Positions 20,601 through 32,993 of a stretch of DNA of 64,000 nt are shown one piece after another. Position numbers and translations under genes: made by a program. The stretch covers positions 13,481,501 through 13,545,500 of the forward strand of contig NC_090796.1 in assembly GCF_040054535.1 (NCBI RefSeq), given 5' to 3'. Every line of letters begins with the position of its first letter. The first letter of the stretch is position 1. This stretch comes from Antennarius striatus. Its lineage: Eukaryota; Chordata; Actinopteri; Lophiiformes; Antennariidae. The notes beneath the pieces are model-generated. The model was not told where the DNA came from, made no database searches, and saw nothing but the letters and a program-made list of their open reading frames with translations.

Positions 20601-23600
20601 TATAGAATATATATCTGAAGCACGTTCCACAACGCAATCTCAAAGCCTCTGAATGTTTAGTTACATTCAACTCATTCCTTTTTTTTTCCTTCTTCCTAGC
20701 ATTCACCAAGCTTCCATTCAGGTTTAATAAGTTCCTGACGAAGGAGGAACCGTTTGAGTCGGTCTTCTCCACATAGTTACAGATCATTGGATACTCCATT
20801 TAGGGTGATTCAAATGTGGGCTATGGGATGTATTAGAAAAACCATTCCCACAATGGCTTTCCATTTGCTTTCCTCCTTCTCCACTGGAACGAGGGGCGTC
20901 TGAAGCAACAAAGGAGAACACAATCCTCCTCGTCTCAGAAACAGTTTTGATGGTTTCAATCGAGCACCCAGTTGTCATTATGAAATAAATTGGCAAATTA
21001 AAGCTGCACGCTCAATCAAGGAAGGCAAATACTGGCGAAAAAGATCTGCATTTCATCATGTTGGAAAAAAAATAATGAAAGATCTCCATTTATTTCATCA
21101 ACTTCATAGAGAAAAAGAATCTATTTTTTATTTTCTGTGTCATTTATGTACAGAATATAAATTTGCGTGTGAAGTGATGTGTAGCATAATTATGTGCAGC
21201 ATGTATAATGTTCACATTGACTACCATAGTATTTAATGTCCAATAAAACAGGGCGTCCTGGTTTAATATCAGAGGAAATTCACTTTTTAATATTAACTCT
21301 TTTGCTTACGCTTTGTCTTCTTCTGCTGTTAATAAAGAGGTAACAAAAACTAAACATGTTTGACAACAGACTAACTGCTCTATCCTTGAAAATATAATTT
21401 TCACAAGTCAACTTTAAGTGACACTGTGGACTGATATAAAACAAAGAGTTCCGATTCCCTGAATCTATTTCTCCCATCTGACTTTTTAACACATAATTAC
21501 TTAACCGTTTTGCAGGTCATGCACACGCAGGGTGTTAGCGTCCATTACCCCCCCCAGTCTAGACGAGACTTAAGGTTATTTCTGACCTGCTGGTCTCATT
21601 CCACTTGTGATTTCTGGCAATTCTCCCAGCACCAGGTCCGTCTAACAGGACTAAAGCAACGCTGGAGGACTTTGTGTGTCAGCGACACACACGGAGGCTG
21701 GTAGACATGTGATCAAACACACAGCTAGTGTTCACACACACACACAACAGCAACACACAGGCACACAAAATGAAGTCATATTACACAGCAGCTTAAATGT
21801 CAAACTGGTAGATTATTCTAAACATAGCTGATAGAACAGGATAGAAACCTGTGAATGAATGGAGAGAGAAAGAAAATGAAGGATTTGATGTAAATCTCTG
21901 GGGTGTATGGTGACGAGATTTTGGCACCCAGTACAGTTTTAGAGACCAATTTCATTTCCAGGGCATCATTTTCTGCCTATTTTTTTGACACACATGTCTG
22001 CATCTCATGCACATTCAGAAAACACCTGCCTCTAATGTCCCCATGAAATAATATCTCTTTATTGTTACACATGTTTGTGTTGATCCTGTTGCCTAATTCT
22101 TGACAAAAAGTTGAATATAAGTCAACTTATTCCTTTAATAGTTTAATATTGAGAGGGAAAAAAGTCCTTTTCCTCAGCAGTATTTCCTCGTCCTGTTTTA
22201 TTAATGGTCCATGTCATTAAGCAGCAGGGCTGCTTTGTTCAAACTGGGGCACCAACCTCTCAAACACGATGTGAAACTGTAGGTCGGGCCAAAATATGAG
22301 CAACGAGAAACTGTGCCGAATCATTTACGGGCAGCTGCCTCTTTGTGCATTAGAAACCCCATTCAGTCCAGGTTTAGAGAGATCTGAGGGAATGACCACA
22401 TCTCCTACGGGAATGAACTCAGCATTAGGTTGTCCTATGTAGTCATTACCACCGGAGAATTGGAACGTCACCATCAGCCATCAAACAAAGGTCATAAGAT
22501 TCACCGGAGCGCCGTGCCCGATCCGAAATATCCTCACTAACAGTGCAATCTTTGATAGAATGACATGAAAGAGCCACAGAAGCCGCGATGGCTTGGATAA
22601 ACAAAAAGACCACTATGGGATCCTCATTTACCCAAATACCAGATCTGATCCGCATGGGTTCCCCTTTGGTCAAGATTGCTGGGTCCTTTACCACTTTGCC
22701 GTTTTTCAGTTCACATGTAATTATATAGAGATTGCAGCAGCACAAAGAATTCACCAGAAAAGATGTTTACAATTATTAATGAGTATAATTTAGCTTTTGC
22801 GTCGCTTCTGCATCATGTCTGGGGAAAATAGACTGGGTGTAAGTTACAAAATGAATAAAAATGCACCGTTTTTTTTTTCTTTTCGTTAAACATCCTTTGG
22901 AAATAAAAAGGAAGGAGGAAAAAGAGACAGGGGACCAGAAACGTGATGGTAATCTCAGCACCTATCAAGGAAATAAAAACCTTCCCAGCAAGACCAAACC
23001 GCTCTGGGGGTTCCTTGTTTGGCTGCCAGCTCCACGCTTCACGTGTCGTCCCCGTCTCACGTTTTCTCCTTATCTGTACGAGGCTAAACAAAAACCTGGA
23101 ACCCATCCATTACAGCTGTTCCCCTCACAGGGGTCCCACACTGGATGGAGCTCTGATCTCCATCGAGGCAGGACGCAAAATCAACAGCAGTCACGTGGAG
23201 AGAAACAGGGCGACCTCAGATAACAAGTATTTGCAGTGGGTTGACTCATCTCCTCTTCAAACATATCTGTGATTCATTGCCTTCACAAGGCGCAAATCCT
23301 CTTTAATGTGAGTTAGGTGAGACATTAAGCTGAGAATAAAATCACCCATTCCCCATTAAAACACAATAAACATGAAATGGTTTAGTCTGGAGCAGCGATG
23401 TGAGGTAAGTGAAAATAACTACTGATGTACTTTCCTCAAGTGTGCCACATTTTGAGACATTTTATTTTCTATTTAATTAGGGAATGCATTTTATATATCT
23501 GCTGCATTCAGGTGGAAACATTGGAACACTTTATTAGTAAAGATTCAACTTAAATTTGAGGTTAAGTAGCATGTTTATAAAGAACTAGTAATGCATTATG

Positions 23601-26600
23601 GGGAAAAACGCAGCAGGAGTGCAATGAATGGACTAAACCAGATCTACATTGTTTTAATGTCACACATAAAATGCTTTAAATACATATATTAATTCATGTG
23701 TTGTATTTTTGCAGACATACATGCATGTAATCAGTTCACCACTCAAGCCCTAGTTGTGCTGAGTCCATCTTTAACCGGGGCGACTATTTATGTCCCACCT
23801 TATCTCATTAAATCATTGTGTTCTGCTATATCGAGCCACATAATTCCTAAGTCAGCACATTCCCACATCCACCCACTGCCAGGGTGACACAAATAAACGT
23901 TGATTTAGCGCCTCACAGCATGGCTGCTCCACAATCTGTGTTTCAGTTCGGAGGCTTTAAAAACGGCACTAACAGTCAGGATGAAGAGCAGCTGGGGTTT
24001 AGAAGTCGCCGGGCGACCCAGATAGCCGGCATGTGCCAGAAAAGAGTTTGTGGGTAATTCAGGGGACCCAAGGCGATGACGCAGGTCTGCAGAGCGGTAC
24101 CCTTGAAATTAAATAGGTGTAATAAACAATGTTGGGTAATAAAGCAAAAACGAGAGGCGTCACTTTGCAGCACCTGTGCATCGACGCGGGAGGATCACGA
24201 AAACCGATTTTCAACGTCGTACCTCTGAGATGAAACCATTGATGAAATCATGTTTATATCACGGCGCAGCTGAACACAGTGATGGAAGGGCCATGATTTA
24301 AATCAATGTGAGGCCCATAATGTTCCTCATGGCTCTCATGAGCCATGAATCATCCTTGACTCTGAGTCAGCAGGGAAACAAGTATAAACACTGCCTGACT
24401 TGTGACGCGACGAACTTTATACATAAATGAAATAAAAGTGATTGCTGTCTCTCAGTCGACGGCAAAGGATAAATTAAACCGATGATTCCGACCGTGTGTT
24501 TTGTTGACGGTTTGATCCACTGGGACACACAAACCCCACCTCCTGCGACATTCGCCTTTTTTTAAATTGTTCCAGCTAAGAAATACGACCTTTGCGTTAG
24601 TTCTTTCTTCACTTATAGCTCCTGTGGTGACAGACTGCTCTATGTGTTGATGTCAAGCTTCATCCTCTAATCCCTTCCCATCCATTCAGTCCCACAGGCT
24701 GAGCTCTAAATGAGGGCCAAGTGGCGGTTTTACAACCTTTTTCAGGAACGATCCCTCCCACAAGCGTTGTCCCTTTTGAACTATCAATAGGCCGTCGCTC
24801 TGCGGTGTGTCTGTTGCTAACAACCAACTCTGTAAAATCAACCCCACTCCCCCTCCCTCCATCGATCGGTGATGTCAACCGGGTCAATTTCCGAGAAAAG
24901 ACCCCGTTTGGTGTGAAATCTGAGACATCTTATTGGAGATTGACTCCAACATCAACAAATCAGGGCAAAGTAAAAGAGTAAAAACAAATAGAGGTTTTCA
25001 ACAAATATAGAGCCGAAGATTAAACAACAGAACACACACGGGGATAAAGAAATGACAACATGACGAAATGATGGGATATATTGGTGATCTCAGGGTTCTA
25101 CTATTGATCTGATCATCTTTGTCTAATCTTCCTGCCTGCTCAGCAACCCCAGCTGGATTGGACATTAAGCCACAAAAAAAAAAAAAAAAAAGCAATCTGA
25201 CCCCCACCGCTGCCCTCACAGGTCACCTTTTAGTGACTGCCAACTTTAGGTTGTCATGGTGATGGAAAATTATGTCTCTTAAGGCCCTCCTTGGATGGCT
25301 TTAGAGGCTTTGTGGCCAGCGCGTCATTGTTTTTCATTATAAGGGCTGTAAAGCGACTGCAGCAGAACATTATTGCTCGGCTGTTATTTATCGAGACGTT
25401 TGGTAACTTTGTTGCTGCATCCTTTAATATCAGTGCATCGTGTTTTTATGAGAAGAGGAAGGAAGGGATGTTCACAGCTCCACATTTGCACTCCTGTTTT
25501 TATATATTATATAAAAAAATCTACATAGATGAGCTTAAAATTTTTCAAATTTTTAATTTGCCAAATATGAAAAGAAGGTACCGACAGACTGAAAACCATT
25601 ATCGTGCTTTATATTTGGTGCTAATGAGCTCATTTTTTACATACTAACATGCAAACCCTTCTAGCTGAGACTGAAGCTGAATATTCTGGTCATATTTCAA
25701 CACGTTTTTTTTAAAAAACCCCAAAAAAACAGAAAAAACACGTGCGTTCCTGAGCCGACCCATGCAAACATGTGTTTTTGAAGCCCAGTGGTGAATCTGT
25801 GTTTGATTAAGGTCACATGCTTTCATGGATCCCACCAGAGCTGTCCGACTACCCCCATCAAATCCCTGACACATTATTACCGGGGCTTTTCCTTTCAGGG
25901 GATTCTTGTCAGCCACGATTCGTACCAGAAGAGGTAAGACAGAGACATCAGGGAGGCTGTGATGAAATACACAAGGAAAAGCAAAAAAAAATGAGAAAAG
26001 CTCCCTCGTTTTTTCCCCCCTCGAAGCACGGACCATCATTTTCCGACCCGATAGGCCGATCTCTGCCCCCTGCACGCCCACGGCATGTCTCGGCTTTCTT
26101 TAAAAAAAACGTCGCATCACAATGCTAATGCATTCAGGCGCCAGCTGCTGCGCTGAGGATGATTCTGCAGAAGACATCCTGGAAAGTTTTAATGAGCTCA
26201 TCGGCGTTAATAACACGGCACGGCGAGATGGAAGAGGGGTCAAGATGAGCTGGTGTTTGGCCCCCGCGGTCTCTCCTCTCATATCGTATGTAAATGCATC
26301 CCTGTCTGTTTTGACAGGTTTAAGAAGCCTCAGCAGGAGGCAACAGGTCATTATCTCGTCATGTCGAGCGAGAAAAATATGCAACTGGAGCTTAGGCACA
26401 CGGATGGCGTGCACAAAAGGTCAACAACGTGACCTTTAGGTCGACTTGTGGAAATGCAAATAAACTAAAATCCTTCATCACAAGCATTTAAATGATGCTG
26501 TTATAGCAGGTTTAATGGTAAAATACTTTGGATTTAAAGAGAAACCAGACATAGAGAGGTGTTATAACTCTTCATTCTCTTCCTCGTTCTTGCGTCAGAG

Positions 26601-28023
26601 ACAGCGGGGCGGGTCAGCCGGTGCCGACGGGGGCCCCAGGTGGCCTCGATTCCACAGGAACACACACACACACACAGGAGCGCACAACCGCACCTCTGAA
26701 CCACCTCACCGCTAATTGATGCAATTACAATGTCAGCAGCTGGCAGACAAGAGAGAGGGAATTAAAGCGAGGGGAGGCTTTGAGGGTTCGTGTGGGGGAG
26801 GACAGAAATCTACCCTACCCCTCACACGTTAAAAACTCCCAAAGGTCTCATTTGCAAAACTGGACTTCAAGCTCAGGATGCAAAATAAATTATTTTAAAA
26901 ATGCAATCTCAGATTTTTATACCACCTGCTCTTTTAATACAATAATGTAATCCCTTCTCCGGGTGTTATGGGAACATTTTTAATTATCGCTTGACAGACA
27001 CGGAGCAGCATTACTATTTATTGGGACACCTGAGGAACTGAAGTCCAACATTTGCATCTCTTTTTTGTTTTTTGGAGCAAAATCTGAGTGTTTAACTTAA
27101 ATTCTCCACTATAGTCACTTGCTTGTAGTTTTAGGTTGGATTTTCTGAGCTTTTTTTTTTTTTTGGCCCCACTACAAACAGCAGCTTTCTGCCAAGAGCA
27201 GTAAAATTAGTTGAAGGGTTGAGAAGCTGAAATAATGGATGAAAAGAAGCTTAGAAATGCTGTCAAACTGCGTCACAACAAATGACCCCGTTCATCTCAT
27301 GTTGATACTTTATTAACATGAAATTATTGACTCTAGCAGCCTGTTGGAAGTATTTCTGCAGATAACTGTGCCTGAACCATAAACGCGTTCCTTCATTCTC
27401 TTCCATTAATTACAAGGAAAGCAATGAATGATCTGTGCATTGTTTAATTTATTAATTAATCCCTGTTACAAAAACACTATTGCCATAATAACCGTAAATT
27501 AAACTCTGCGACCGTGAAGGGAAGATAGAATTTCTGTTTCCATGGAAATTAATTTTAATATCTTTATGTGCTTCATCAACTTTGAGCTCACATTGATTTC
27601 ATTTACAAAAATAATTAAAAAAAACAAAACACACACACACAAACAAAAAAATGTGGATCTGTGGAACAAAAACATAGACCTTGTGAAAGATAAAGACATT
27701 TCATATGCATTCACAAATTGGTCCTACAGTGAACAGTTCCAACAAGTGTAAAAAAAAAAAAAAAAGCACTTAGTTTGGACTAACTGCTATCAAGCTTCTC
27801 TTTAAGTCTATAAATTAACTCACAAAGGGCAGCTGCTTGATGGTAGAATAATGAATATGTCAATACTGCTTCTGTTGTTATGAGCAAATCCATTCCTCCT
27901 GAACCTAAGGCTGTATGTAATTGTTCAATTGTTGGCACAAATCGCTCTCCCATTAAAATGGGACCATTAAGCTTGGAAGTGTTTCACCGGTGGATAAATC
28001 TCCAATGTTAATGTTCCAGGAGT

Positions 28024-28632
28024 TCATCGCTTCCTGTTCCTGTTGTGCTTCATCATCTTCTTCCTCTTCAGGATCATCTCGTAAAGTTTCTCCAGCCCCG
28101 CCTGGAGGCCCTGCCCATCCACGGCGCTGCAGCTTTGCACGTGATGCAGAGTGTGCACGCTCAGTTCACGCACCGAAAGCAGTTTCTCCACCTCCGTGAT
28201 GGACGAGGCTGAATCCAGGTCCTGCTTGTTGGCCAGGATGAGCACGGGGACCCCCTGGTTCTCAGATGTGCGGGTGATCTTATGGAGCTCCACTTTGGCC
28301 TCCTCCATCCTCTCCAGCTCAGTGGAGTCCACCACAAACACCATCCCGTCTGTCCGCCGGGTGTAGGACTTCCACAGGGGTCGCAACTTCTCCTGACCGC
28401 CCACGTCCCACACCTGGAAGTTTACGGTCCGGGACGTGGCCACGGCCACCTTGATCTTCTCCGTGTTGAAGCCCTTGGTGGGAATGGTTTTCACAAACTC
28501 CTTCAGTTTGAGCCGGTAGAGCAGAGAGGTTTTGCCGGCCGAGTCGAGCCCGACGACCACCACATGGAGACACTGGAAGTTTGGCAGGAAGGATGGCTTG
28601 TTCGGAGCCATATCAGTCAGCTGGTTCCCCAT
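28024..28632 (-). CDS. arl4d: ADP-ribosylation factor-like protein 4D
   Basis: A small GTPase of the ARF/ARL family, acting at the plasma membrane and nucleus; it recruits cytohesin (ARNO) and so promotes ARF6 activation. One coding exon of 202 codons (human ARL4D 201). Visible parts: Gly2 for myristoylation ([10 protein letters not shown]), P-loop GLDSAGKT, switch 1 [10 protein letters not shown], switch 2 [13 protein letters not shown], guanine-specificity NKQD, SA motif CSAVDG, and a basic C-terminal tail ([14 protein letters not shown]) typical of ARL4 as a nuclear signal and membrane tether. The tail and the [10 protein letters not shown] segment fit ARL4D better than ARL4A. I chose the ATG at 28632, not the one 15 bp upstream, because Gly must follow Met. 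The gene lies between dusp3 and tmem106a, as in the human 17q21 block. Confidence 0.95.
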   Translation of the reverse strand: MGNQLTDMAPNKPSFLPNFQCLHVVVVGLDSAGKTSLLYRLKLKEFVKTIPTKGFNTEKIKVAVATSRTVNFQVWDVGGQEKLRPLWKSYTRRTDGMVFVVDSTELERMEEAKVELHKITRTSENQGVPVLILANKQDLDSASSITEVEKLLSVRELSVHTLHHVQSCSAVDGQGLQAGLEKLYEMILKRKKMMKHNRNRKR

Positions 28633-28678
28633 GATTGCAGCCAGCAATTCACACCTACTTCGAAGAGGTGGCAGATTC

Positions 28679-29422
28679 CTAATTTAATCCTTTATCAACA
28701 GATTGGCATTTGCTCCCTGTCCTCGGAGGCAGATGGGATCAGATGGTGCTGGAGACCTAGATAAAAACATATATACACACACACACACACAGAGTGTGTT
28801 AACATTTAATGGGGAAGACGGTGGCTCCTTCAGGAGCGTGACTTTTTGCTGGCAGTATTTCAGTATCGCCTGAGGAATACGGAGGAATGGAAAGGATTAT
28901 CATCGGAAAGCGCTTTAATTCAATCAACGCAACTCTTCCTTTTTCAGTTCACGCCGGAGACTTAAAATAACCCACCTGTCCGCAACGTGTATTCCAGCAG
29001 CGTCTCTTCTGATTGTAACAGGAGAAATATCTTGGGCTTTCATTGTCACATTACAGATCCAAACAACAGCTAATTGGGTGGCTGAGGATATCTAGAGTCT
29101 AATCCTCTTAAGAAAGATAAACCTGAAAGGCTTAATCTTGGGGGCAGATTGGTTTCCATGCAGCGGATGGATGATATCTCTGTAATGTTTCTCTCTAATG
29201 TTATGAGGGCTGCTGCAGCAGCACTAATCTGGTTGTTGTTGACATCCTGATAGCCATCAAACAGCTGCCTTTGGACAGAATACAGACAACGCATGTCTGC
29301 AGAGGGATGTTTGTTTTTTACTCAGGAGTATACCGGTGTGCTACACACACAATTCGTGCGAATGTAAATGCATTTCTGTGGTTATTTTTTCAAAGAGGTG
29401 AATTGCCTCCTTGTGCATCAGG

Positions 29423-29458
<36 letters not shown>

Positions 29459-29668
29459 AACTATAGTTAAAAGTTAAATGCGTCACCTCAGTTTCCTTCC
29501 CATCCAATACACGCATGAATTAAATAACAGAACGACCAATAATAACCTGCGAGTGTTCAAATATAACCGGACAGAATCAGGTTCGGTGCTGTCCAAATGC
29601 ACGCAGTTCACAGTGAAAGCGCCTGAATAAAATAGTTCCCTTTAAAAGATGGATGAAACGAACATTAC
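28679..29668 (-). other. arl4d: arl4d intron in the 5' UTR
   Basis: Read on the minus strand, the donor GAAAG|GTAATG ends a non-coding exon at 29669, and the acceptor attaaattag opens the coding exon at 28678, 46 bp before the ATG. The intron contains a (CA)n tract near 28.78 kb and a pure T32 run near 29.43 kb. The positions are inferred from consensus only. Confidence 0.55.
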
Positions 29669-29880
29669 CTTTCAAATAGGCGGCGGAAGCGTCACCCGAA
29701 AGCAGTAAACACATCCATCGCTAAGTTGTAAACAAGTGTTTATCCCGGCGGTCACATCCGCTGCTCCTCCTCACGTCCAACTGCACTGACGAGCTCTGAA
29801 GAGGCTCGAGCCCACAGCGCCTCGAGCCTGAGTGACGTCACATCCGCCTGGATTAACTAGTCTACGCCCCCTGCCGGTTG
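29669..29880 (-). promoter_or_regulatory. arl4d: arl4d non-coding first exon and promoter
   Basis: A G/C-richer patch upstream of the arl4d donor. It holds a perfect CRE (TGACGTCA, 29833-29840) and, at 29864-29878 on the minus strand, a CTCF-type motif reading CCGGCAGGGGGCGTA. The transcription start is not determined but should lie between the donor and the CRE. Confidence 0.5.
29864..29878 (-). promoter_or_regulatory. CTCF-type motif at the arl4d promoter
   Basis: The minus strand reads CCGGCAGGGGGCGTA, a close match to the CTCF core. It points left, towards the rightward motifs at 14.66, 7.27 and 2.71 kb. Confidence 0.5.
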
Positions 29881-30942
29881 AGATGTGAACTGCCTGCACC
29901 GAACCGATGAATCACTGATCAACAAATCAATTAATTTTAAGTGCTTATTATTCAAAATGTATATATTACCAATTTATTACATTACTCTGGTTATGATTTA
30001 TTATCACAGCGGTATTTCTGTATTGTATGTTCTGTATTTCTGTTTTACTTTACATCACAAAAATAATACACAAAAGCAAAAAACAAACAAACAAAAAACA
30101 AACTATTTCTCTAAATGAAAATTCTCAGGGCTCTCCATCCTTGGTGTCAATAAAGTCTCAGTATATTTAATGACCATCGATGATGTGATTGATTGCCTAT
30201 AATAATTCAAATCTGAGGTTCATGCGTATTTCTCTTCCAAGCAAATAAAAATACCAATAGACATCGGGTTTCTTTGTAGGAAATCAGTCGTGTCACTTCT
30301 CCAATTAAATGTAAGTTGTGTTTCTTTCTGTTTGATTATATTATGAGGGGAACAAAGTGTTGCCTCCACCCTGTGTCCAATCTCATCACCCTAAATCAAG
30401 ACAAAGTAAATTATGCAGGTGCAAGTCAATCTGAAATTTTTAAAAATGACAAAGTCCATGCAGAATCAAAAATGCTATTGTTTACTGCGGTGCAATGGAA
30501 AAGATTAAAAGTTCATACATTAGCATCCAATTTACACAATATACTATAGCATTCAGAAAAAAAAAAAAAATACAAAAAATATAAACAAAAATTAAAACAG
30601 CCAAAATAAGTTGTTTCAAGCATTATTCTGGAATGACTGGCTTTGGAATGGGATTCTTAATGAGAGAAATTATACGTATAATAATTTACTGAAAGCTTTC
30701 ACAGAACTGCTTTTTAAAGCATTTATGCCTTCATGTTATATATTAAACCATCAATATATTTAATTTTAACATGGTAGTGACTAATTAGATCGTTGAGGTA
30801 TTCCAAAACAACATGCAGAATAAGAAAAGATGCATTTTCACAGTAGTTATCATTAACAATTCACATCCTTCACACAAGAGATAAAAGTGCTCCCCCTGAA
30901 TATCAATATTTCACACTTCTGTTTTTTGGCATTGTGATTTCA
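29881..30942. other. Spacer between arl4d and tmem106a
   Basis: A/T-rich DNA with no recognised gene. The right part should be the tmem106a 3' UTR (stop at 30943, transcription leftwards). Confidence 0.6.
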
Positions 30943-32993
30943 TCATGCCATAGGATGTGGGATTGTTGAATTCTTGCCACAGTCAATATATTCAAAGGTA
31001 TCCAGAGACAACTGCTCTGTGTGAGAGAAATACGAAATATTCATAGTCATTCTGTGGAGGGAAAAAGAGAAAAGACATTAGGGAGGGGTGAAAGAGGCAC
31101 GTGCTTCAAGATTCATGATGTTTAAAAGCAGCATTATTCTTTTTTTTTTGCATATATTAACAAAACATTAAATTAGGCAAGTAACATTTTACACAATTAC
31201 TTATATTACTTATAATTACCAGAACAAGGTTAAAAGGAGAGTGAATATTGGACATTTAAATATTATATTTCAAATATAAAAACTTGTGACGTATGTAATT
31301 ATATATTATATATTTGTCACAAGTTCAACAGTTGGTTGTGATTGACACTCACTGCAGCTCCAGAAATAAGGTGTGAATATTGATCGATTCCGATCTGCAG
31401 TAAGAGCTGAAAGGGACAGAATGAGAGTCATGGGCTGATTTCAGATGCATAAATAATATAAATTATTTAAAAAATGACAAAAACATGAAAATTATAGTAT
31501 ATTTAAGACTTACTACAAGCCTCTATCTGTGACGAGCATGTCATTTGTAAAGGTGTACTACAAGAAGGGCAAGAAATGAACAGCATGGCAAATATGTTAG
31601 CAATACATTTCACAATTTATTTATTTATTCATCTGTTTATTTATTTGCTGAGGGACACTCACCGATTTCTTAGACCTGGTTGCGATGGCAGTCAAATTAC
31701 ATATCTTAGTCTTTCCAACGACCGCGCCAGAGATTAAACTCTGAACGTTAAACTCTTCAATGTGAACTGGAACAAAGTTGGTGTTGGTGACGTTGATGAG
31801 GTTCTAGGAGAGGAAAACACAGTTCACATTTCTGCCATTAAAGTCTTATGCTTCACAACTGCAGTAGCTCCAGGTCATGTGATTCACAAAATATGGCTCG
31901 GCAAAGGTCAGTAAGTTGTAATATTACAGTGTATACTAGAAATCACAGGACAAAAAAATATTTAATTTCATTATTTCATTGGTTGTTTTTCTTCACTGCA
32001 CCTCAATTGTGTTTTTAAGTGTTTCCTTCCTTCTAAGACATACATCTTTTACATTTGGGGACATATGCTTGTTTGCTTGATTATTTACCAACCAGTAACA
32101 GCAGTTAATTAGCATAGCTACCTTTGAATTTAAATCATGCTTGTCAAAGCTGCAAATACTAAGCCAGACTTCATGCATGCAGATGCTACAAGAAAGAAAA
32201 AATGGCTGCAGATTTACAGTACATGCATCTGACTGGGCTAGTGTTACTCACAGTGACTTGTATTTCAACTGTGAACTGTTCTGGGGCGAAGTAGATCATG
32301 ACTGACAGCACAGACACAGGAGTCAGGGTGACGCTCCGGGGGAAGAGGAAGAAGAGGATCAGACAGCAAAGAAGAAGACACACCACCATGGAGACACACA
32401 CATACAGCTTCCTGAAATTAAACACAAAGTCCACGTTACCAAGTCATTGTATGCATGTACAAGATGTAAACATATGAATATAGTTCTTTTATTATATTAT
32501 ATATTCATTATAATAATATTAAATGTTATTATATTCAAGCAATCAATGGATAATTAATATCAATATTATCCTTACGTGCGTCTGGGGTTCAGCCTTACAT
32601 CATTACATGGTATTACAGCAACAAGCTGGTCTTCGTGTCCTGACAATACAATAAACACAAATATTGTTTTGTTTTCATAAAAATGAATGATGCAGCGCAG
32701 CCGCATGAACAGTTTCCTTATTTGTTGATTGAGAAATAAAATATTCTTAAGTTTGAGGAACGATGCAACACATTCTCCTCTGAATATCTGGGTCCAGTCT
32801 CTTAAAAAAAGATTCCAGAAAACTGACCTCTGGGGATCCGTCCGATTCCACGACATGTGGGGCAGGAGTCGCTTGTCGAGCTTTCATTCATCGAACCATA
32901 TGGAGGGAAGAACCTCAGTGATTTCACCTTCTCCATCCCCTTTGTCAGATCAGGTCCGTCACTGCTTTTGTTGTTTTTTCTCGGTACAACCAT
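30943..32993 (-). CDS. tmem106a: Transmembrane protein 106A
   Basis: A type II single-pass glycoprotein of the TMEM106 family (late endosome/lysosome and cell surface; TMEM106A is linked to macrophage activation). Seven coding exons: 32828-32993, 32576-32639, 32252-32411, 31663-31803, 31514-31557, 31353-31406, 30943-31051. All GT-AG borders and phases agree and give 245 codons (human about 262). The cytosolic part has the family CPTCRGIGRIPRGQ (CxxC motif) and EDQLVAVIPCND. The membrane segment is YVCVSMVVCLLLCCLILFFL followed by FPRS. The luminal part has NVTNTNFVPV and N-glycosylation sequons NVT, NLT, NIS and NST, and ends at FEYIDCGKNST. Position next to nbr1, with the same strand order as in human, supports TMEM106A rather than B or C. 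A pyrimidine-rich acceptor just 5' of the ATG suggests an upstream UTR exon. Confidence 0.92.

Noticed and set aside
22446-22754. 102-codon minus-strand frame in the 14 kb spacer
   Set aside because: Looked protein-like at first, but there is no domain, no splice partner and no start context. Not enough for a call.
28282-28764. 160-codon plus-strand frame over arl4d
   Set aside because: Antisense shadow of a highly codon-biased GTPase exon.
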